A DNA stretch of 64,000 nt from CAVROT01 sp963722905 (GTDB lineage Bacteria; Pseudomonadota; Alphaproteobacteria; Rhodobacterales; Rhodobacteraceae), in the NCBI GenBank assembly GCA_963722905.1, contig CAVROT010000015.1:62001-126000 (forward strand), written 5' to 3'. The position numbers and the translations under genes were made by a program. This document shows, piece after piece, positions 35,036 through 44,112 of this stretch (within the stretch, counting starts at the first letter, position 1; each line of letters begins with the position of its first letter). Under the pieces are notes generated by a model, which saw only the letters and a program-made list of their open reading frames with translations, ran no database searches and was not told where the DNA came from.

Positions 35036-35646
35036 TCCCGCCGCTCGGCGTCATCCTGGCCGGCGGGCGGGCGACCCGGATGGGCGGCGGGGACAAGGGA
35101 CGGCTGATGCTGGGCGACCGGTCGATCCTCGACCGGGTGACCGACCGGCTGGGGCCGCAGGTGGCCGCGATGGCGCTGAACGCCAACGGCGACCCCGCGC
35201 GCTTCGCAGACCTCGGCCTGACGGTGGTGGCCGACGGGGTGGAGGGCCACCCCGGCCCCCTCGCCGGGGTGCTGGCCGGCATGGACTGGGCGGCGGGGCA
35301 GGGGGCGACCCATGTCGTCAGCGCCGCGGCGGACACGCCGTTCCTGCCGTGCGACCTGGCCCCGCGCCTGCTGCTGGCGGCCGAGGAGGCTGGCGCGCCC
35401 ATCGCGCTGGCAGCCACCGCGGAGCCGGGCGGAACGGTGCGGCGCCACCCGACCTTCGGGCTCTGGCCCGTGGCGCTGCGCGACGATCTTCGCGCCGCGC
35501 TGGAGGACGGCCTGCGCAAGGTGGTGCTGTGGACAGACCGGCACGGGGCGGCCACCGCGCTTTTCCCGTCCGGCACGCCGGATCCGTTCTTCAACGTCAA
35601 CGCGCCGGATGATCTGGCGGCCGCGCAACGCTGGGCCGGGGCATGA
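35032..35646 (+). CDS. mobA: Molybdenum cofactor guanylyltransferase MobA
   Basis: A 204-residue nucleotidyltransferase that links GMP to molybdopterin. The GTP-binding N-terminus is GVILAGGRATRMGGGDKGRLM; further blocks are LGPQVAAMALNAN, VEGHPGPLAGVLAGMDWAA, VSAAADTPFLPCDL (metal Asp), and FFNVNAPDDLAAA at the end. The GTG start overlaps the preceding stop and the stop overlaps mobB. Normal length. Confidence 0.94.
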   Translation: MIPPLGVILAGGRATRMGGGDKGRLMLGDRSILDRVTDRLGPQVAAMALNANGDPARFADLGLTVVADGVEGHPGPLAGVLAGMDWAAGQGATHVVSAAADTPFLPCDLAPRLLLAAEEAGAPIALAATAEPGGTVRRHPTFGLWPVALRDDLRAALEDGLRKVVLWTDRHGAATALFPSGTPDPFFNVNAPDDLAAAQRWAGA

Positions 35647-36134
35647 GGCTGTTCGGCGTCACCGGCTGGAAGAACGCCGGCAAGACCGGGCTGGTCGAAC
35701 GGCTGGTCGCGCATTTCGGCGTGCAGGGCGTGGCCGTCTCGACCCTCAAGCATGCGCATCATCAGGTCGATATCGACACCCCCGGACGCGACAGCCACCG
35801 CCACCGGGCGGCCGGCGCGCGTCAGGTGCTGGTCTCGTCCGCCCACCGCTGGGCGCTGATGTCCGAGCTGCGCGGCGCGCCCGAGCCGGCGCTTGGCGAC
35901 CTCGTCGCCCGGCTCGACCCGGTGGACCTGGTGCTGATCGAGGGGTGGAAGCACGGGACCCACCCCAAGGTCGAGGCGTGGCGCACCGCCGCCGGCCACC
36001 CCCCGATGGCGCCGGGCGACCCCACGGTCCGCGCAGTCGCCGCCGATGCGCCCCTGAACGCCGGCGTCCCGGTCTTCGACCTCGACGACACGCCCGCCAT
36101 CGCCGGGTTCATCGCCGCGCAGGTCGGGCTGTGA
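35643..36134 (+). CDS. mobB: Molybdopterin-guanine dinucleotide adaptor protein MobB
   Basis: A 163-residue P-loop GTPase. MRLFGVTGWKNAGKTGLVER carries the Walker A motif; STLKHAHHQVDIDTPGRDSH and VDLVLIEGWKHGTHPKVEAW are typical MobB blocks. It assists MobA in attaching the nucleotide to the cofactor. It overlaps mobA and the following moeA fusion. Confidence 0.94.
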   Translation: MRLFGVTGWKNAGKTGLVERLVAHFGVQGVAVSTLKHAHHQVDIDTPGRDSHRHRAAGARQVLVSSAHRWALMSELRGAPEPALGDLVARLDPVDLVLIEGWKHGTHPKVEAWRTAAGHPPMAPGDPTVRAVAADAPLNAGVPVFDLDDTPAIAGFIAAQVGL

Positions 36135-38335
36135 GGGCATTCGACACCGTCGTCGTGGTGGACTGGTCGGCCGCGCAGGGCGTGAAGCGCGCGGGCAAGG
36201 ACGCGATCTGGGCCGCGGTCGCCGATGGCGGTGAGGTCCGCGATCCTGTCCATTTCGCGTTGCGCGCCCACGCCGAGACCTGGATGGCCGAGACCATGCG
36301 CGGTGCGTGCGCGTCCGGCAGGCGTGTTCTGATCGCCCTCGACTTCCCCTTCGGCTACCCCGCCGGATTTGCGCGCGGCGTGACCGGGTCGGACGATCCC
36401 GCGCTGCTCTGGGACTGGCTGGAGGCCCGGATCACGGACGACGCGACAGGCCGCAACAATCGCTACGATGTCGCCGAGACGCTGAACGCGCTCTTTCCGG
36501 GCATCGGTCCGTTCTGGGGGAAGCCGAACCGATCCGGTCATCCCGGCATCCCCTTCGGCGGGAGGCAGCGCGCCGGGCATGGCCTGCCCGAACGCCGGGC
36601 CTGCGACAAGCTTGCCAAGGCGTCGTCCACCTGCTGGCAGCTCGCCTTCCCACCGACCGTGGGCGGGCAGGCGCTGATGGGCTTGCCGATGGTGGCGCGG
36701 CTGCGGCGTATGCCGGGCGCCGCCGTCTGGCCGTTCGAGGATTGGCACGACGCGGACGCCGTGCTTGCCGAGATCTGGCCGGGCGTGATCGAACCCGCGG
36801 TACGGGCGGCCGGGCCCGGCATCCGCGACGCGCATCAGGTCCGGCTGCTGGCGCGGGCGCTGTCGCGCCTGCCCGCGGACGAACTGCACGGGATGATGGA
36901 CGTGGAGGCACCGGAGGAGGGCTGGATCCTCGGAGCGGGCCACGAACGCCGGCTGATCGCATTGGCCGGCGACGGCCGGGAAGAGGAGCCGGCCGGCACG
37001 GAACCCCGGCCGGCGGAGCTTGCGGAAAGGTCGCCGGGGCGTTCGGAAGACGACGTCGCAAATGGCGCATCCGATGCGCCCGACGACTGTTTTGCGCTCC
37101 CGGTGGGCGTGAAGTGGACGCCGGTGGACGACGCGCTGGCGCTGCTGGAGGCCCGGCTCGCGCCCGTCGCGGGGGTCGAGGCGGTGGCGCTCGACGCCGC
37201 CGCCGGGCGGATCCTGGCACAAGGCGCCGTGGCGCGGCGGTCCAATCCGCCCGGGGCCAACGCGGCCGTCGACGGCTACGGGTTCGCCCACAGCGCCCTC
37301 GGGCCAGGGCCGGTGGAGCTGCCACTTGTGGACGGGCGCGCGGCGGCGGGGGCGCCCCATCCGGGCGTCGTGCCCATGGGAAGCGCCGTGCGCATCCTCA
37401 CGGGCGCCTTGCTGCCGGCGGGCGTCGATACGGTGATATTGCAGGAAGACGTCACCCTGGGCGATCGCAGACTTCGCTTCGCGGCGCCGCCGAAGCCCGG
37501 CGCCAACACCCGCCGGGCGGGCGAGGACGTGAAAGCCGGCGCTCCGGTCCTGCACGCCGGGCAGCGACTGCGCGCGCCCGATCTGGCGATCCTGGCCGCC
37601 GTGGGCATCGACAGGGTCGCCGTCCACGTCCGCCTTTCCGTCGCCGTCCTGTCGACGGGCGATGAACTGGCTCCGCCCGGCGCCACCGCCGACCCTGCGC
37701 GCACCTACGATGCGAACCGGCCGATGCTCTTGTCGATGATCGCTGGCTGGGGTCATGCCGCCGTCGATCTTGGGCATGTCGGCGATGACCGGGCGGCATT
37801 GCGCGACCGTCTCGATGCCGCCACCGCGCACGGGAGACCGGGCGAAGCGGCGCAGGCCATCGTGATCTCGGGCGGCGCGTCGGCGGGCGACGAGGACCAC
37901 GTCTCGGCCTTGCTGCGGTCCGAGGGGACCGTCACGGCGTGGCGCATCGCGATGAAGCCTGGACGGCCGCTGGCGCTGGGCCATTGGCGCGGCGTGCCGG
38001 TATTCGGGCTGCCCGGCAATCCCGTCGCGGCCTTCGTGTGCGCGGCCGTCTTCGCGCGCCCCGCGCTGTCGCGCCTGGCGGGCGGTGGCTGGCCGGTGCC
38101 GCGCGGCTTCGACGTCCCGGCGAACTTCGCCAAGCGCAAGAAGGCGGGGCGGCGCGAATACCTGCGCGCGCGCCTCGGGCCCGACGGCCGGGCCGAGGCC
38201 TTCGCGTCCGAGGGATCGGGGCGCATCTCCGGGCTGTCCTGGGCCGAGGGGCTGATCGACCTCGACGTGCCCGCGCGCGACGTGCGCCCGGGCGATATCG
38301 TCCGCTATATTCCCTTCGCGTCCTTCGGCATCTGA
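36131..38335 (+). CDS. moeA: MoeA with an N-terminal extra domain
   Basis: A 734-residue two-part protein. Residues 320-734 are MoeA, the molybdenum-inserting enzyme: LEARLAPVAGVEAVALDAAA, SNPPGANAAVDGYGFA, VPMGSAVRILTGALLPAGVD, PKPGANTRRAGEDV, VAVLSTGDEL, ISGGASAGDEDHV and FGLPGNPVAAFVCA. Residues 1-300 begin DTVVVVDWSAAQGVKRAGKD and contain RVLIALDFPFGYPAGFARG, resembling an RNase H-like (DUF429-type) fold with Asp residues; their role is unknown. A linker rich in Glu, Pro and Ala joins them. The GTG start overlaps mobB. The MoeA part alone has normal length, so this is a true fusion rather than a start error. Confidence 0.9.
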   Translation: MRAFDTVVVVDWSAAQGVKRAGKDAIWAAVADGGEVRDPVHFALRAHAETWMAETMRGACASGRRVLIALDFPFGYPAGFARGVTGSDDPALLWDWLEARITDDATGRNNRYDVAETLNALFPGIGPFWGKPNRSGHPGIPFGGRQRAGHGLPERRACDKLAKASSTCWQLAFPPTVGGQALMGLPMVARLRRMPGAAVWPFEDWHDADAVLAEIWPGVIEPAVRAAGPGIRDAHQVRLLARALSRLPADELHGMMDVEAPEEGWILGAGHERRLIALAGDGREEEPAGTEPRPAELAERSPGRSEDDVANGASDAPDDCFALPVGVKWTPVDDALALLEARLAPVAGVEAVALDAAAGRILAQGAVARRSNPPGANAAVDGYGFAHSALGPGPVELPLVDGRAAAGAPHPGVVPMGSAVRILTGALLPAGVDTVILQEDVTLGDRRLRFAAPPKPGANTRRAGEDVKAGAPVLHAGQRLRAPDLAILAAVGIDRVAVHVRLSVAVLSTGDELAPPGATADPARTYDANRPMLLSMIAGWGHAAVDLGHVGDDRAALRDRLDAATAHGRPGEAAQAIVISGGASAGDEDHVSALLRSEGTVTAWRIAMKPGRPLALGHWRGVPVFGLPGNPVAAFVCAAVFARPALSRLAGGGWPVPRGFDVPANFAKRKKAGRREYLRARLGPDGRAEAFASEGSGRISGLSWAEGLIDLDVPARDVRPGDIVRYIPFASFGI

Positions 38336-38361
38336 CGATCGGACCGGCGGGCCGGACGGTT

Positions 38362-39474
38362 CTAGCGGTCGATGGCGTCGCGCAGGCGCAGCACGGCGTC
38401 ACCCGCGCGTCCGATCCAGAATTCGACGCCATCGCGCAAGCGGTCCACGGCATCGATGTAGCGCTGCATCGCGACCTCGGCCTCCGGCAGGGCGGCGACG
38501 ATGCGGCCCTCCCAGACGTAGGCACCCACGCAGAACGCCGCGACAAGCAGAAGCGCCGTCAGGAAACGCCCTGTCCACCCCGACCGCGGAGCCTCCTGCC
38601 GGCGCCGGCGCCGGCGGCGGCGGCCGCTCTGATAGTCGCTATTACCCGCGTCCTGCGACCTGCCGTCGCCGTACCCGTCGCCACCGCGCCGGCTGCGCCA
38701 GCTGCGCAAACGGGGGTCCGCGGCGTCTTCCGGGGCGTCGCGCCAATCGCCTCGGGTGTCGCGATCCCGCGCCGGACCGCGACCCTCCGGGGCCGGATCG
38801 TCCCGCATGGCCGGTGTCAGCGTCGACGTGATGGCGTCGGCATCCGGCAGCCTGTCGGGGCGCCCGAAGGCATCGACGGCCTCCGCCGACCGGGCGGTCC
38901 GGCCCCCGGTCGCACGCCGCTCTCCGACGGGCCCGCGACGGGGAGCGACGCCCGCGGCGCCGCCGCCCGGTGCGTCCGTGTCGTCGGCCGGGCCGAACGC
39001 GAGGTCGTTCCGCGCGGCATCGCGGCCTGAGGGTCCGAAGCGGATATCGTCCACCGGCTGGCCCCGGCGCTGCCGCTCGGCCCGCTCGGCCTCCTCGCGC
39101 AGGATCGCCTGGGCTGCGGGCGCGATGCGGCGCGGCGCCGGCGCTTCGTCGTTTTCGTCCGGGTCCGGGCCCATATCCGGGTTCTGGCGCTGGTCGGATG
39201 CGGGCCCGGGCGACGGAGGCGGAGTATCCTGGCCGATATCGTCCCCTGGAAGGACGGCCGAGCTTGGCGTCCCGCGTCCTGCGCCCGCCTCAATGTCCTC
39301 CGCCGCCGCTTTGCCGACTGCACGCGACGTTGGCGGCGGGGCGTCCTGCGTCGCCTGCGCCCGTTCGAACCATGTGTGTCCGCAGGCCGAACACTGCATG
39401 TCGCGGCCCCGGGCGGGGATCAGCGCGCCGTCGATCTCGTACCGGGCGGCACAGTTGGGGCAGGTCAGCCGCAT
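38362..39474 (-). CDS. Zinc-ribbon (MJ0042-type) membrane protein
   Basis: A 370-residue protein. Residues 1-36 are an MJ0042-type zinc ribbon (MRLTCPNCAARYEIDGALIP, then MQCSACGHTWFERA). A long, charged and disordered region follows, then a basic RRRRRRRQEAPRSGWTGRFL stretch, one transmembrane helix (LLLVAAFCVGAYVWEGRI), and a helical C-terminus. Such proteins are common in Rhodobacterales; function unknown, perhaps envelope or regulatory. It converges with the moeA fusion. Confidence 0.8.
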   Translation of the reverse strand: MRLTCPNCAARYEIDGALIPARGRDMQCSACGHTWFERAQATQDAPPPTSRAVGKAAAEDIEAGAGRGTPSSAVLPGDDIGQDTPPPSPGPASDQRQNPDMGPDPDENDEAPAPRRIAPAAQAILREEAERAERQRRGQPVDDIRFGPSGRDAARNDLAFGPADDTDAPGGGAAGVAPRRGPVGERRATGGRTARSAEAVDAFGRPDRLPDADAITSTLTPAMRDDPAPEGRGPARDRDTRGDWRDAPEDAADPRLRSWRSRRGGDGYGDGRSQDAGNSDYQSGRRRRRRRRQEAPRSGWTGRFLTALLLVAAFCVGAYVWEGRIVAALPEAEVAMQRYIDAVDRLRDGVEFWIGRAGDAVLRLRDAIDR

Positions 39475-39722
39475 TCGGATCCTCCCTGGTGGTGCCGTGC
39501 GCGACTGCCGCCCGGCCGGGACTGCCCCCCGGTCTAGTCGCGTCGGACGCCGACTTAAACCTCGGGGGACGACGATGCGTTGAAAGCCGCGCGGCGGTGA
39601 GGCAAAACGGTCGCGGGTTCGCGCCGCATGCGGCGTCCTTGCGCCGCCGGCGAACGGCCCGGGCGATCCGCGTCGGGGGGCGGCCCGCGCGTGGAACGGC
39701 CGACCGGCCAGGGGAGGCCATC

Positions 39723-40469
39723 ATGCGGATCGCGGTGCAGTGGATACGCTCGGCGGTCTTCGTCGTGCAGGTCTACGCGGCGATGGCCCTTGTGGCACTG
39801 GCGATGCTGCCCTGGGCCGTGCTGAAGCGGGGCGGCACGTACGACATGGGCCATGCCTGGGTGCGCTGGGTCCGGTTCAGCGCCCGCTGGATCGTCGGCC
39901 TGCGCACCGAGATCCGCGGTACGCCGCCTCAGGACGCCGTCCTGGTCGCGGCCAAGCATCAGTCGTTCCTCGACATCATCCTGCTCTTCGGTGCGATGCC
40001 GCGCGGCCGCTTCATCATGAAGCGGGAAATACTGGCGATCCCGATACTGGGCCAGTTCGCCCGCGCCATCGGTTGCGTGCCGGTGGACCGGGGCACGCGC
40101 GGCGGCGCGGTCCGCAAGATGCTGGAACGCGTCGACGACGGTCGCCGGGAGCCCGGCCAGCTGATCATCTATCCGCAGGGAACGCGCGTCGCGCCCGGCG
40201 TCCGCGTCGATTACAAGGTGGGGGCGGCGCTGCTCTACGCCCAGCTTCGTCAGCCCTGCGTGCCGGTGGCGGTGAACGTCGGGCTGTTCTGGCCCCGCCG
40301 CGGTATCCTGATCCGGCCCGGAACCGCCATAGTCGAGTTCCTGCCCCGGATTCCGCCCGGCCTTGCCATCGACACGTTCCGCGCCCGCCTGACCGAGGAG
40401 GTCGAGGCCGGGTCGGACCGCCTTCTGGCCGAGGCCGGATACATCCTGCGCGGCGATGCCCCCGCCTGA
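39723..40469 (+). CDS. plsC: 1-acyl-sn-glycerol-3-phosphate acyltransferase
   Basis: A 248-residue PlsC-type acyltransferase that makes phosphatidic acid from lysophosphatidic acid at the inner membrane. An N-terminal hydrophobic helix (VFVVQVYAAMALVALAMLPW) precedes the HX4D motif KHQSFLDIIL (His79, Asp84), then GRFIMKREILAIPILGQFAR, VPVDRG, IYPQGTRVAPG and CVPVAVNVGLFW. Length and order are normal. Start ATG is preceded by ggggagg. Confidence 0.9.
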   Translation: MRIAVQWIRSAVFVVQVYAAMALVALAMLPWAVLKRGGTYDMGHAWVRWVRFSARWIVGLRTEIRGTPPQDAVLVAAKHQSFLDIILLFGAMPRGRFIMKREILAIPILGQFARAIGCVPVDRGTRGGAVRKMLERVDDGRREPGQLIIYPQGTRVAPGVRVDYKVGAALLYAQLRQPCVPVAVNVGLFWPRRGILIRPGTAIVEFLPRIPPGLAIDTFRARLTEEVEAGSDRLLAEAGYILRGDAPA

Positions 40470-40680
40470 CGATATCGCCCGCCTGCGCGCTTCGCCGTCC
40501 ATGCCCGGCTGCGAACGCCACCGACGGCCACGCGGACCCTGGCGCGAGACGGAGCGCCTCCCGACAGCACCGGGAGATCCATGCATGACGCGGGCGCCCG
40601 GCCCACCCCGGCCCCCGCGGTCCGGCACGGGGCGGCCCGGCGGGGTATCTTTGCGGGAATGGCAACCGGGTACGGCGCCG

Positions 40681-41643
40681 TCAGCCGGCCAGACCCTTGG
40701 CTCCCATCGCGACGTATTTCGCCCGGCGGTCCGCGATCAGCTTGTCGCGAGGCTTGCCGGCAAGCTCGCGCAGCATCGTCGCGATGGCGCTGCCGACGCT
40801 CGCCATCGTGCGCTCGCGGTCGCGCTGCGCGCCGCCCTGCGGCTCGCGGATGATCCGGTCGATCACGCCCAGGCCCTGCAGATCCTGGGCGGTCAGGCGC
40901 AGCGCTGCGGCAGCCTCGCGCATCTTGTCGGCGTCCTTCCACAGGATCGACGCGCATCCCTCGGGCGAGATCACGGAATAGATCGCATGTTCCAGCATCG
41001 CGACCCGGTTCGCGGCCGCCAGCCCCACAGCGCCGCCCGACCCGCCCTCGCCCACGATGACCGTCACCATCGGCACGCCCAGCCGCAGGCTGGCCTGCGT
41101 TGCGCGGGCGATCGCCTCGGACTGGCCGCGTTCCTCGGCGCCCTTGCCGGGATAGGCGCCTGGCGTGTCGATCAGCGTGACCACCGGCAGGTCGAACCGG
41201 TCCGCCATCTGCATCAGCCGGATGGCCTTGCGATAGCCCTCGGGGCGCGCCATGCCGAAGTTCCGCTCGATCCGGCTGGCGGTGTCGTTCCCTTTCTCGT
41301 GGCCGATCACCATGACGGGCCGGTCCTCGATCCGGGCCAGCCCGCCCTGCACGGCGTGGTCGTCGCCGAAGACGCGGTCGCCCGCGAGGTTCACCCAGTC
41401 GGTGAAGACGGCGCCGATATAGTCGATGAAATGCGGCCGGTCGGGGTGGCGGGCCACCTGGCACTTCCGCCAGGGGTCGAGGTCCTTGTAGAGGCTCTTA
41501 AGCATGTCGGCCGCCTTGCGGTCGAGGCCGCGGGCCTCCTTCTCGACGTCCATGCCGCCCTGCCGTCGCGCCATCGCGCGCAGTTCCTCGGCCTTGCCCT
41601 CGATCTCGGCCAGCGGCTTCTCGAACTCGAGATAGGTCGTCAT
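40681..41643 (-). CDS. accA: Acetyl-CoA carboxylase carboxyltransferase alpha
   Basis: A 320-residue alpha subunit of the carboxyltransferase that makes malonyl-CoA. MTTYLEFEKPLAEIEGKAEE is the conserved start; later DPWRKCQVARHPDRPHFIDY, DRVFGDDHAVQGGLARI, TLIDTPGAYPGKGAEERGQS, GEGGSGGAVGL and SVISPEGCASILWKDADK. The in-frame ATG at 41664 would add seven residues and is less likely. accD is not nearby, as is common. Confidence 0.95.
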   Translation of the reverse strand: MTTYLEFEKPLAEIEGKAEELRAMARRQGGMDVEKEARGLDRKAADMLKSLYKDLDPWRKCQVARHPDRPHFIDYIGAVFTDWVNLAGDRVFGDDHAVQGGLARIEDRPVMVIGHEKGNDTASRIERNFGMARPEGYRKAIRLMQMADRFDLPVVTLIDTPGAYPGKGAEERGQSEAIARATQASLRLGVPMVTVIVGEGGSGGAVGLAAANRVAMLEHAIYSVISPEGCASILWKDADKMREAAAALRLTAQDLQGLGVIDRIIREPQGGAQRDRERTMASVGSAIATMLRELAGKPRDKLIADRRAKYVAMGAKGLAG

Positions 41644-41970
41644 CGCATCCCCCGTCAGCGGCATCGCGACATATGGGGCGGGGGTGGGTCGATGTGCAAC
41701 CCGGGGCGACGGGCGCGGTGCCCCCGGGGCGCGGGTCGCGGCGCGGCCGGGATACCCGCCCGCGGGCGCCCTTCGCGGTTGCCCCCCGGCCGGCGACGGC
41801 TTAACCAGACGGCGACGACGCCCCGCATGCGGGGCCGGAGCGGAGGCCGCGCGGCGACCGACCCAGGCAGGGGGTCGACCCGCGGCATCGTCAGGGGCGC
41901 GTGCGCGCGGCCCGGAGGGTCCGGTCCGGCCGTAATCCGCGGGGCCTGGAACCGACCGGGGAGACGGACC
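41644..41970. other. Intergenic leader of the cobalamin operon
   Basis: About 330 bp, very GC-rich, between divergent accA and the small gene before cbiX. I looked for a cobalamin-riboswitch core (a GCCACTG-type box with AAxxGGGAA) and found none. Several GC palindromes are present. Confidence 0.45.
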
Positions 41971-42231
41971 ATGATCCGATCAGCGACAACCGCCACCACG
42001 GGCGCCGCCTGCGCCGCGGCCCTGATGCCGGCGGCCGCATCGGCGCATGTCGGTCATATCGCGGACGCCGCGGGCCACGACCACTGGATCGCGGGCGCGG
42101 CGATCGGCATCGCGGGTGCCATCGCGCTGGGGACTGCCATCCGCGACCGCCGCCGCCGCCGCGCCGGCGACGACGCGGACCGCGGCGACGCGTCACAGGA
42201 TGCGCCGGCACCGCAGGACAGCACCGCATGA
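41971..42231 (+). CDS. Small exported or membrane protein
   Basis: An 86-residue protein with a signal-like N-terminus (TTGAACAAALMPAAASAHVG), a His-containing stretch HVGHIADAAGHDHW, one hydrophobic helix (IAGAAIGIAGAIALGTAI) and a basic then acidic tail. It resembles small proteins annotated DUF6732 in this group, though I am not certain. A gggga site precedes the ATG, and the stop overlaps cbiX, so it is part of the cobalamin operon. The His-rich segment may bind metal such as cobalt; that is inference. Confidence 0.65.
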   Translation: MIRSATTATTGAACAAALMPAAASAHVGHIADAAGHDHWIAGAAIGIAGAIALGTAIRDRRRRRAGDDADRGDASQDAPAPQDSTA

Positions 42232-43388
42232 GCCGCGCACCTGACGCCGGGCAGTCGGCCGCGGGGCCTCGCACGGGCGTGATGATCTGCGGCCACGGGT
42301 CGCGCAGCCAGGCGGCCGTGGACGAGTTCGCGTCGCTCGCGCGCGAGCTTCCGCCGCTGCTGCCCGCCGACTGGGCGATCGACTACGGCTACCTCGAATT
42401 CGCCAACCCGGTCATCCGCGACGGCCTCGACCGTCTGCGCGCCGCCGGGTGCGACCGGATCCTGGCGGTGCCGGGCATGCTCTTCGCCGCGATGCACGCC
42501 AAGAACGACATCCCCACGGTCCTGTCGACCTACGCCGCGACGCACGGCATCGACGTCTCCTACGGGAGGGAGCTGGGCGTCGATCCCAAGATGATCGCCG
42601 CCGCCGCCGACCGCGTGATGGACGCCGTGCGGGCCGCGGACGCCGCCGAAGGCCCCGTACCGCTGACCGAGACGTGCCTCGTCGTCATCGGCAGGGGCGC
42701 GTCCGACCCCGACGCGAACGGCAATGTCGCCAAGGTCGCCCGTATGCTGCACGAGGGTCTGGGCTTCGGCTGGTGCGAGACCGGCTATTCCGGCGTCACC
42801 TTCCCGCTGGTCGAGCCGTGCCTGCGCCACGTGGTCCGTCTGGGCTACCGCCGCGTCGTGGTCTTTCCCTACTTTCTTTTCACCGGCGTGCTGATCGACC
42901 GGATCTACGGCTTCACCGACCGTGTCGCCGCGGACCACCCCGACATCGCCTTCGTCAAGGCCGGCTACCTCGGCGCCCACCCCCAGGTTCTGGCCACCTT
43001 CGCCGAACGGGCGACCGAGCAGGTCGAGGGCGTGCCGCCGCCAAACTGCCAGATGTGCAAGTACCGCACCCAGGTCCTGGGGTTCGAGGCCGAGGTCGGT
43101 GCAGTGCAGGAAAGCCATCACCACCACGTCGAGGGGCAGGGCGCCAGCGCCCCGGGATCGAACGTCGCCGACTGCCCGCTCTGCGACGATTTCTGCACCG
43201 GGCTGTGCCGCCTCGAGGCGCAGGATGCCCGCACACACGGCCATGATCATCCGCACCCCCACGCGCATGGCCACGAACACCACGACGGCCACCACCACCA
43301 CGTGCACGACCACGATCACCACCACGCCCCCTATCCACACGCCAAGCACCCCCACGGCCCGGAAAGCGCGCGAAGGACGCGTCCGTGA
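42228..43388 (+). CDS. cbiX: Sirohydrochlorin cobaltochelatase, CbiX long form
   Basis: A 386-residue chelatase that inserts cobalt early in cobalamin synthesis. The N-terminal CbiX domain has VMICGHGSRSQAAVDEF (metal His near 23); the second repeat has CLVVIGRGASDPDANGNVAK and VVVFPYFLFTGVLIDRI. Beyond it are cysteine motifs PNCQMCKYR (near 274) and DCPLCDDFCTGLC (315-327), which suggest an iron-sulfur or zinc site. The last 50 residues are mostly His, Asp, Pro and Gly and could store or receive cobalt. Relatives with Fe-S and His-rich tails are known for long CbiX. Overlaps the small gene upstream. Confidence 0.9.
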   Translation: MSRAPDAGQSAAGPRTGVMICGHGSRSQAAVDEFASLARELPPLLPADWAIDYGYLEFANPVIRDGLDRLRAAGCDRILAVPGMLFAAMHAKNDIPTVLSTYAATHGIDVSYGRELGVDPKMIAAAADRVMDAVRAADAAEGPVPLTETCLVVIGRGASDPDANGNVAKVARMLHEGLGFGWCETGYSGVTFPLVEPCLRHVVRLGYRRVVVFPYFLFTGVLIDRIYGFTDRVAADHPDIAFVKAGYLGAHPQVLATFAERATEQVEGVPPPNCQMCKYRTQVLGFEAEVGAVQESHHHHVEGQGASAPGSNVADCPLCDDFCTGLCRLEAQDARTHGHDHPHPHAHGHEHHDGHHHHVHDHDHHHAPYPHAKHPHGPESARRTRP

Positions 43389-43395
43389 CCGACCC

Positions 43396-43437
43396 CTTCA
43401 TCCTGTCGAAAGTACTCCCCCCGGAGGGTCCGCCCCA
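43396..43437 (-). repeat. Dispersed 39-nt repeat, copy R1
   Basis: On the minus strand the copy begins ggcggaccctccgggggg, then agtac, then tttcgacaggatgaag. Located between cbiX and cobH, reversed relative to the operon. Nearly identical to copies at 48108 and 60074. Confidence 0.7.
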
Positions 43438-43461
43438 CCCGTCCGTCGCCGGCGCCGTCCG

Positions 43462-44097
43462 GTGAGGCGCCCCTACGAACGCGACCCCGCCACGATCTAC
43501 GCGCAATCGTTCGCCACCGTCCGGGCCGAGGCGAACCTCGCCCGCTTCGACGAGGGCATGGAGGCCCTTGCTGTCCGCCTGATACACGCCTGCGGCATGG
43601 TCGACGTCGCGGATCGCCTCTGCCATTCGCCGGGCGCGGCCGAGGCGGGGCGGCGCGCGCTGGCGGACGGCGCGCCGGTCCTGTGCGACGCGAACATGGT
43701 CGCGGCCGGGATCATCCGGCGCCGCCTCCCGGCGGACAACTCCGTCATCTGCACGTTGGACGATCCGTCCGTACCCGGACGCGCGGCCGCTGGCGCCACC
43801 ACCCGCTCGGCTGCGGCGGTCGATCTCTGGCAGGACCGGATCGGCGGCGCGGTGGTCGCGATCGGCAATGCACCGACGGCGCTGTTTCGGCTTCTCGAGC
43901 ACCTCGACGCCGGGTGGCCGAAACCGGCCGTGATCCTTGGGTTCCCCGTTGGCTTCGTCGGCGCGGCAGAATCCAAGGCCGAACTGGCGCGCGACCCGCG
44001 CGGCTGCGACTTCGTCGCGCTGCGCGGCCGCCGCGGCGGCTCGGCCATGGCGGCGGCGGCGGTCAACGCGCTGGGCCACGCCGGGGCGGCCGCGTGA
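43462..44097 (+). CDS. cobH: Precorrin-8X methylmutase
   Basis: A 211-residue CobH/CbiC enzyme that moves a methyl group from C-11 to C-12 to form hydrogenobyrinic acid. RDPATIYAQSFATVRAEANL, RLIHACGMVDVADRL (catalytic His), DGAPVLCDANMVAAGI, RSAAAVDLW, VAIGNAPTALFRLLE and VILGFPVGFVGAAESKAEL are the family blocks. The GTG start is chosen because no ATG lies upstream in frame outside cbiX. It follows a 70-bp gap containing repeat R1. Confidence 0.93.
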   Translation: MRRPYERDPATIYAQSFATVRAEANLARFDEGMEALAVRLIHACGMVDVADRLCHSPGAAEAGRRALADGAPVLCDANMVAAGIIRRRLPADNSVICTLDDPSVPGRAAAGATTRSAAAVDLWQDRIGGAVVAIGNAPTALFRLLEHLDAGWPKPAVILGFPVGFVGAAESKAELARDPRGCDFVALRGRRGGSAMAAAAVNALGHAGAAA

Positions 44098-44112
44098 CGC
44101 GCCGGCCCCCGC

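Noticed and set aside
41644..41970. Cobalamin riboswitch before the cob operon
   Set aside because: No B12-box-like conserved core could be found by eye; a covariance-model search would settle it.
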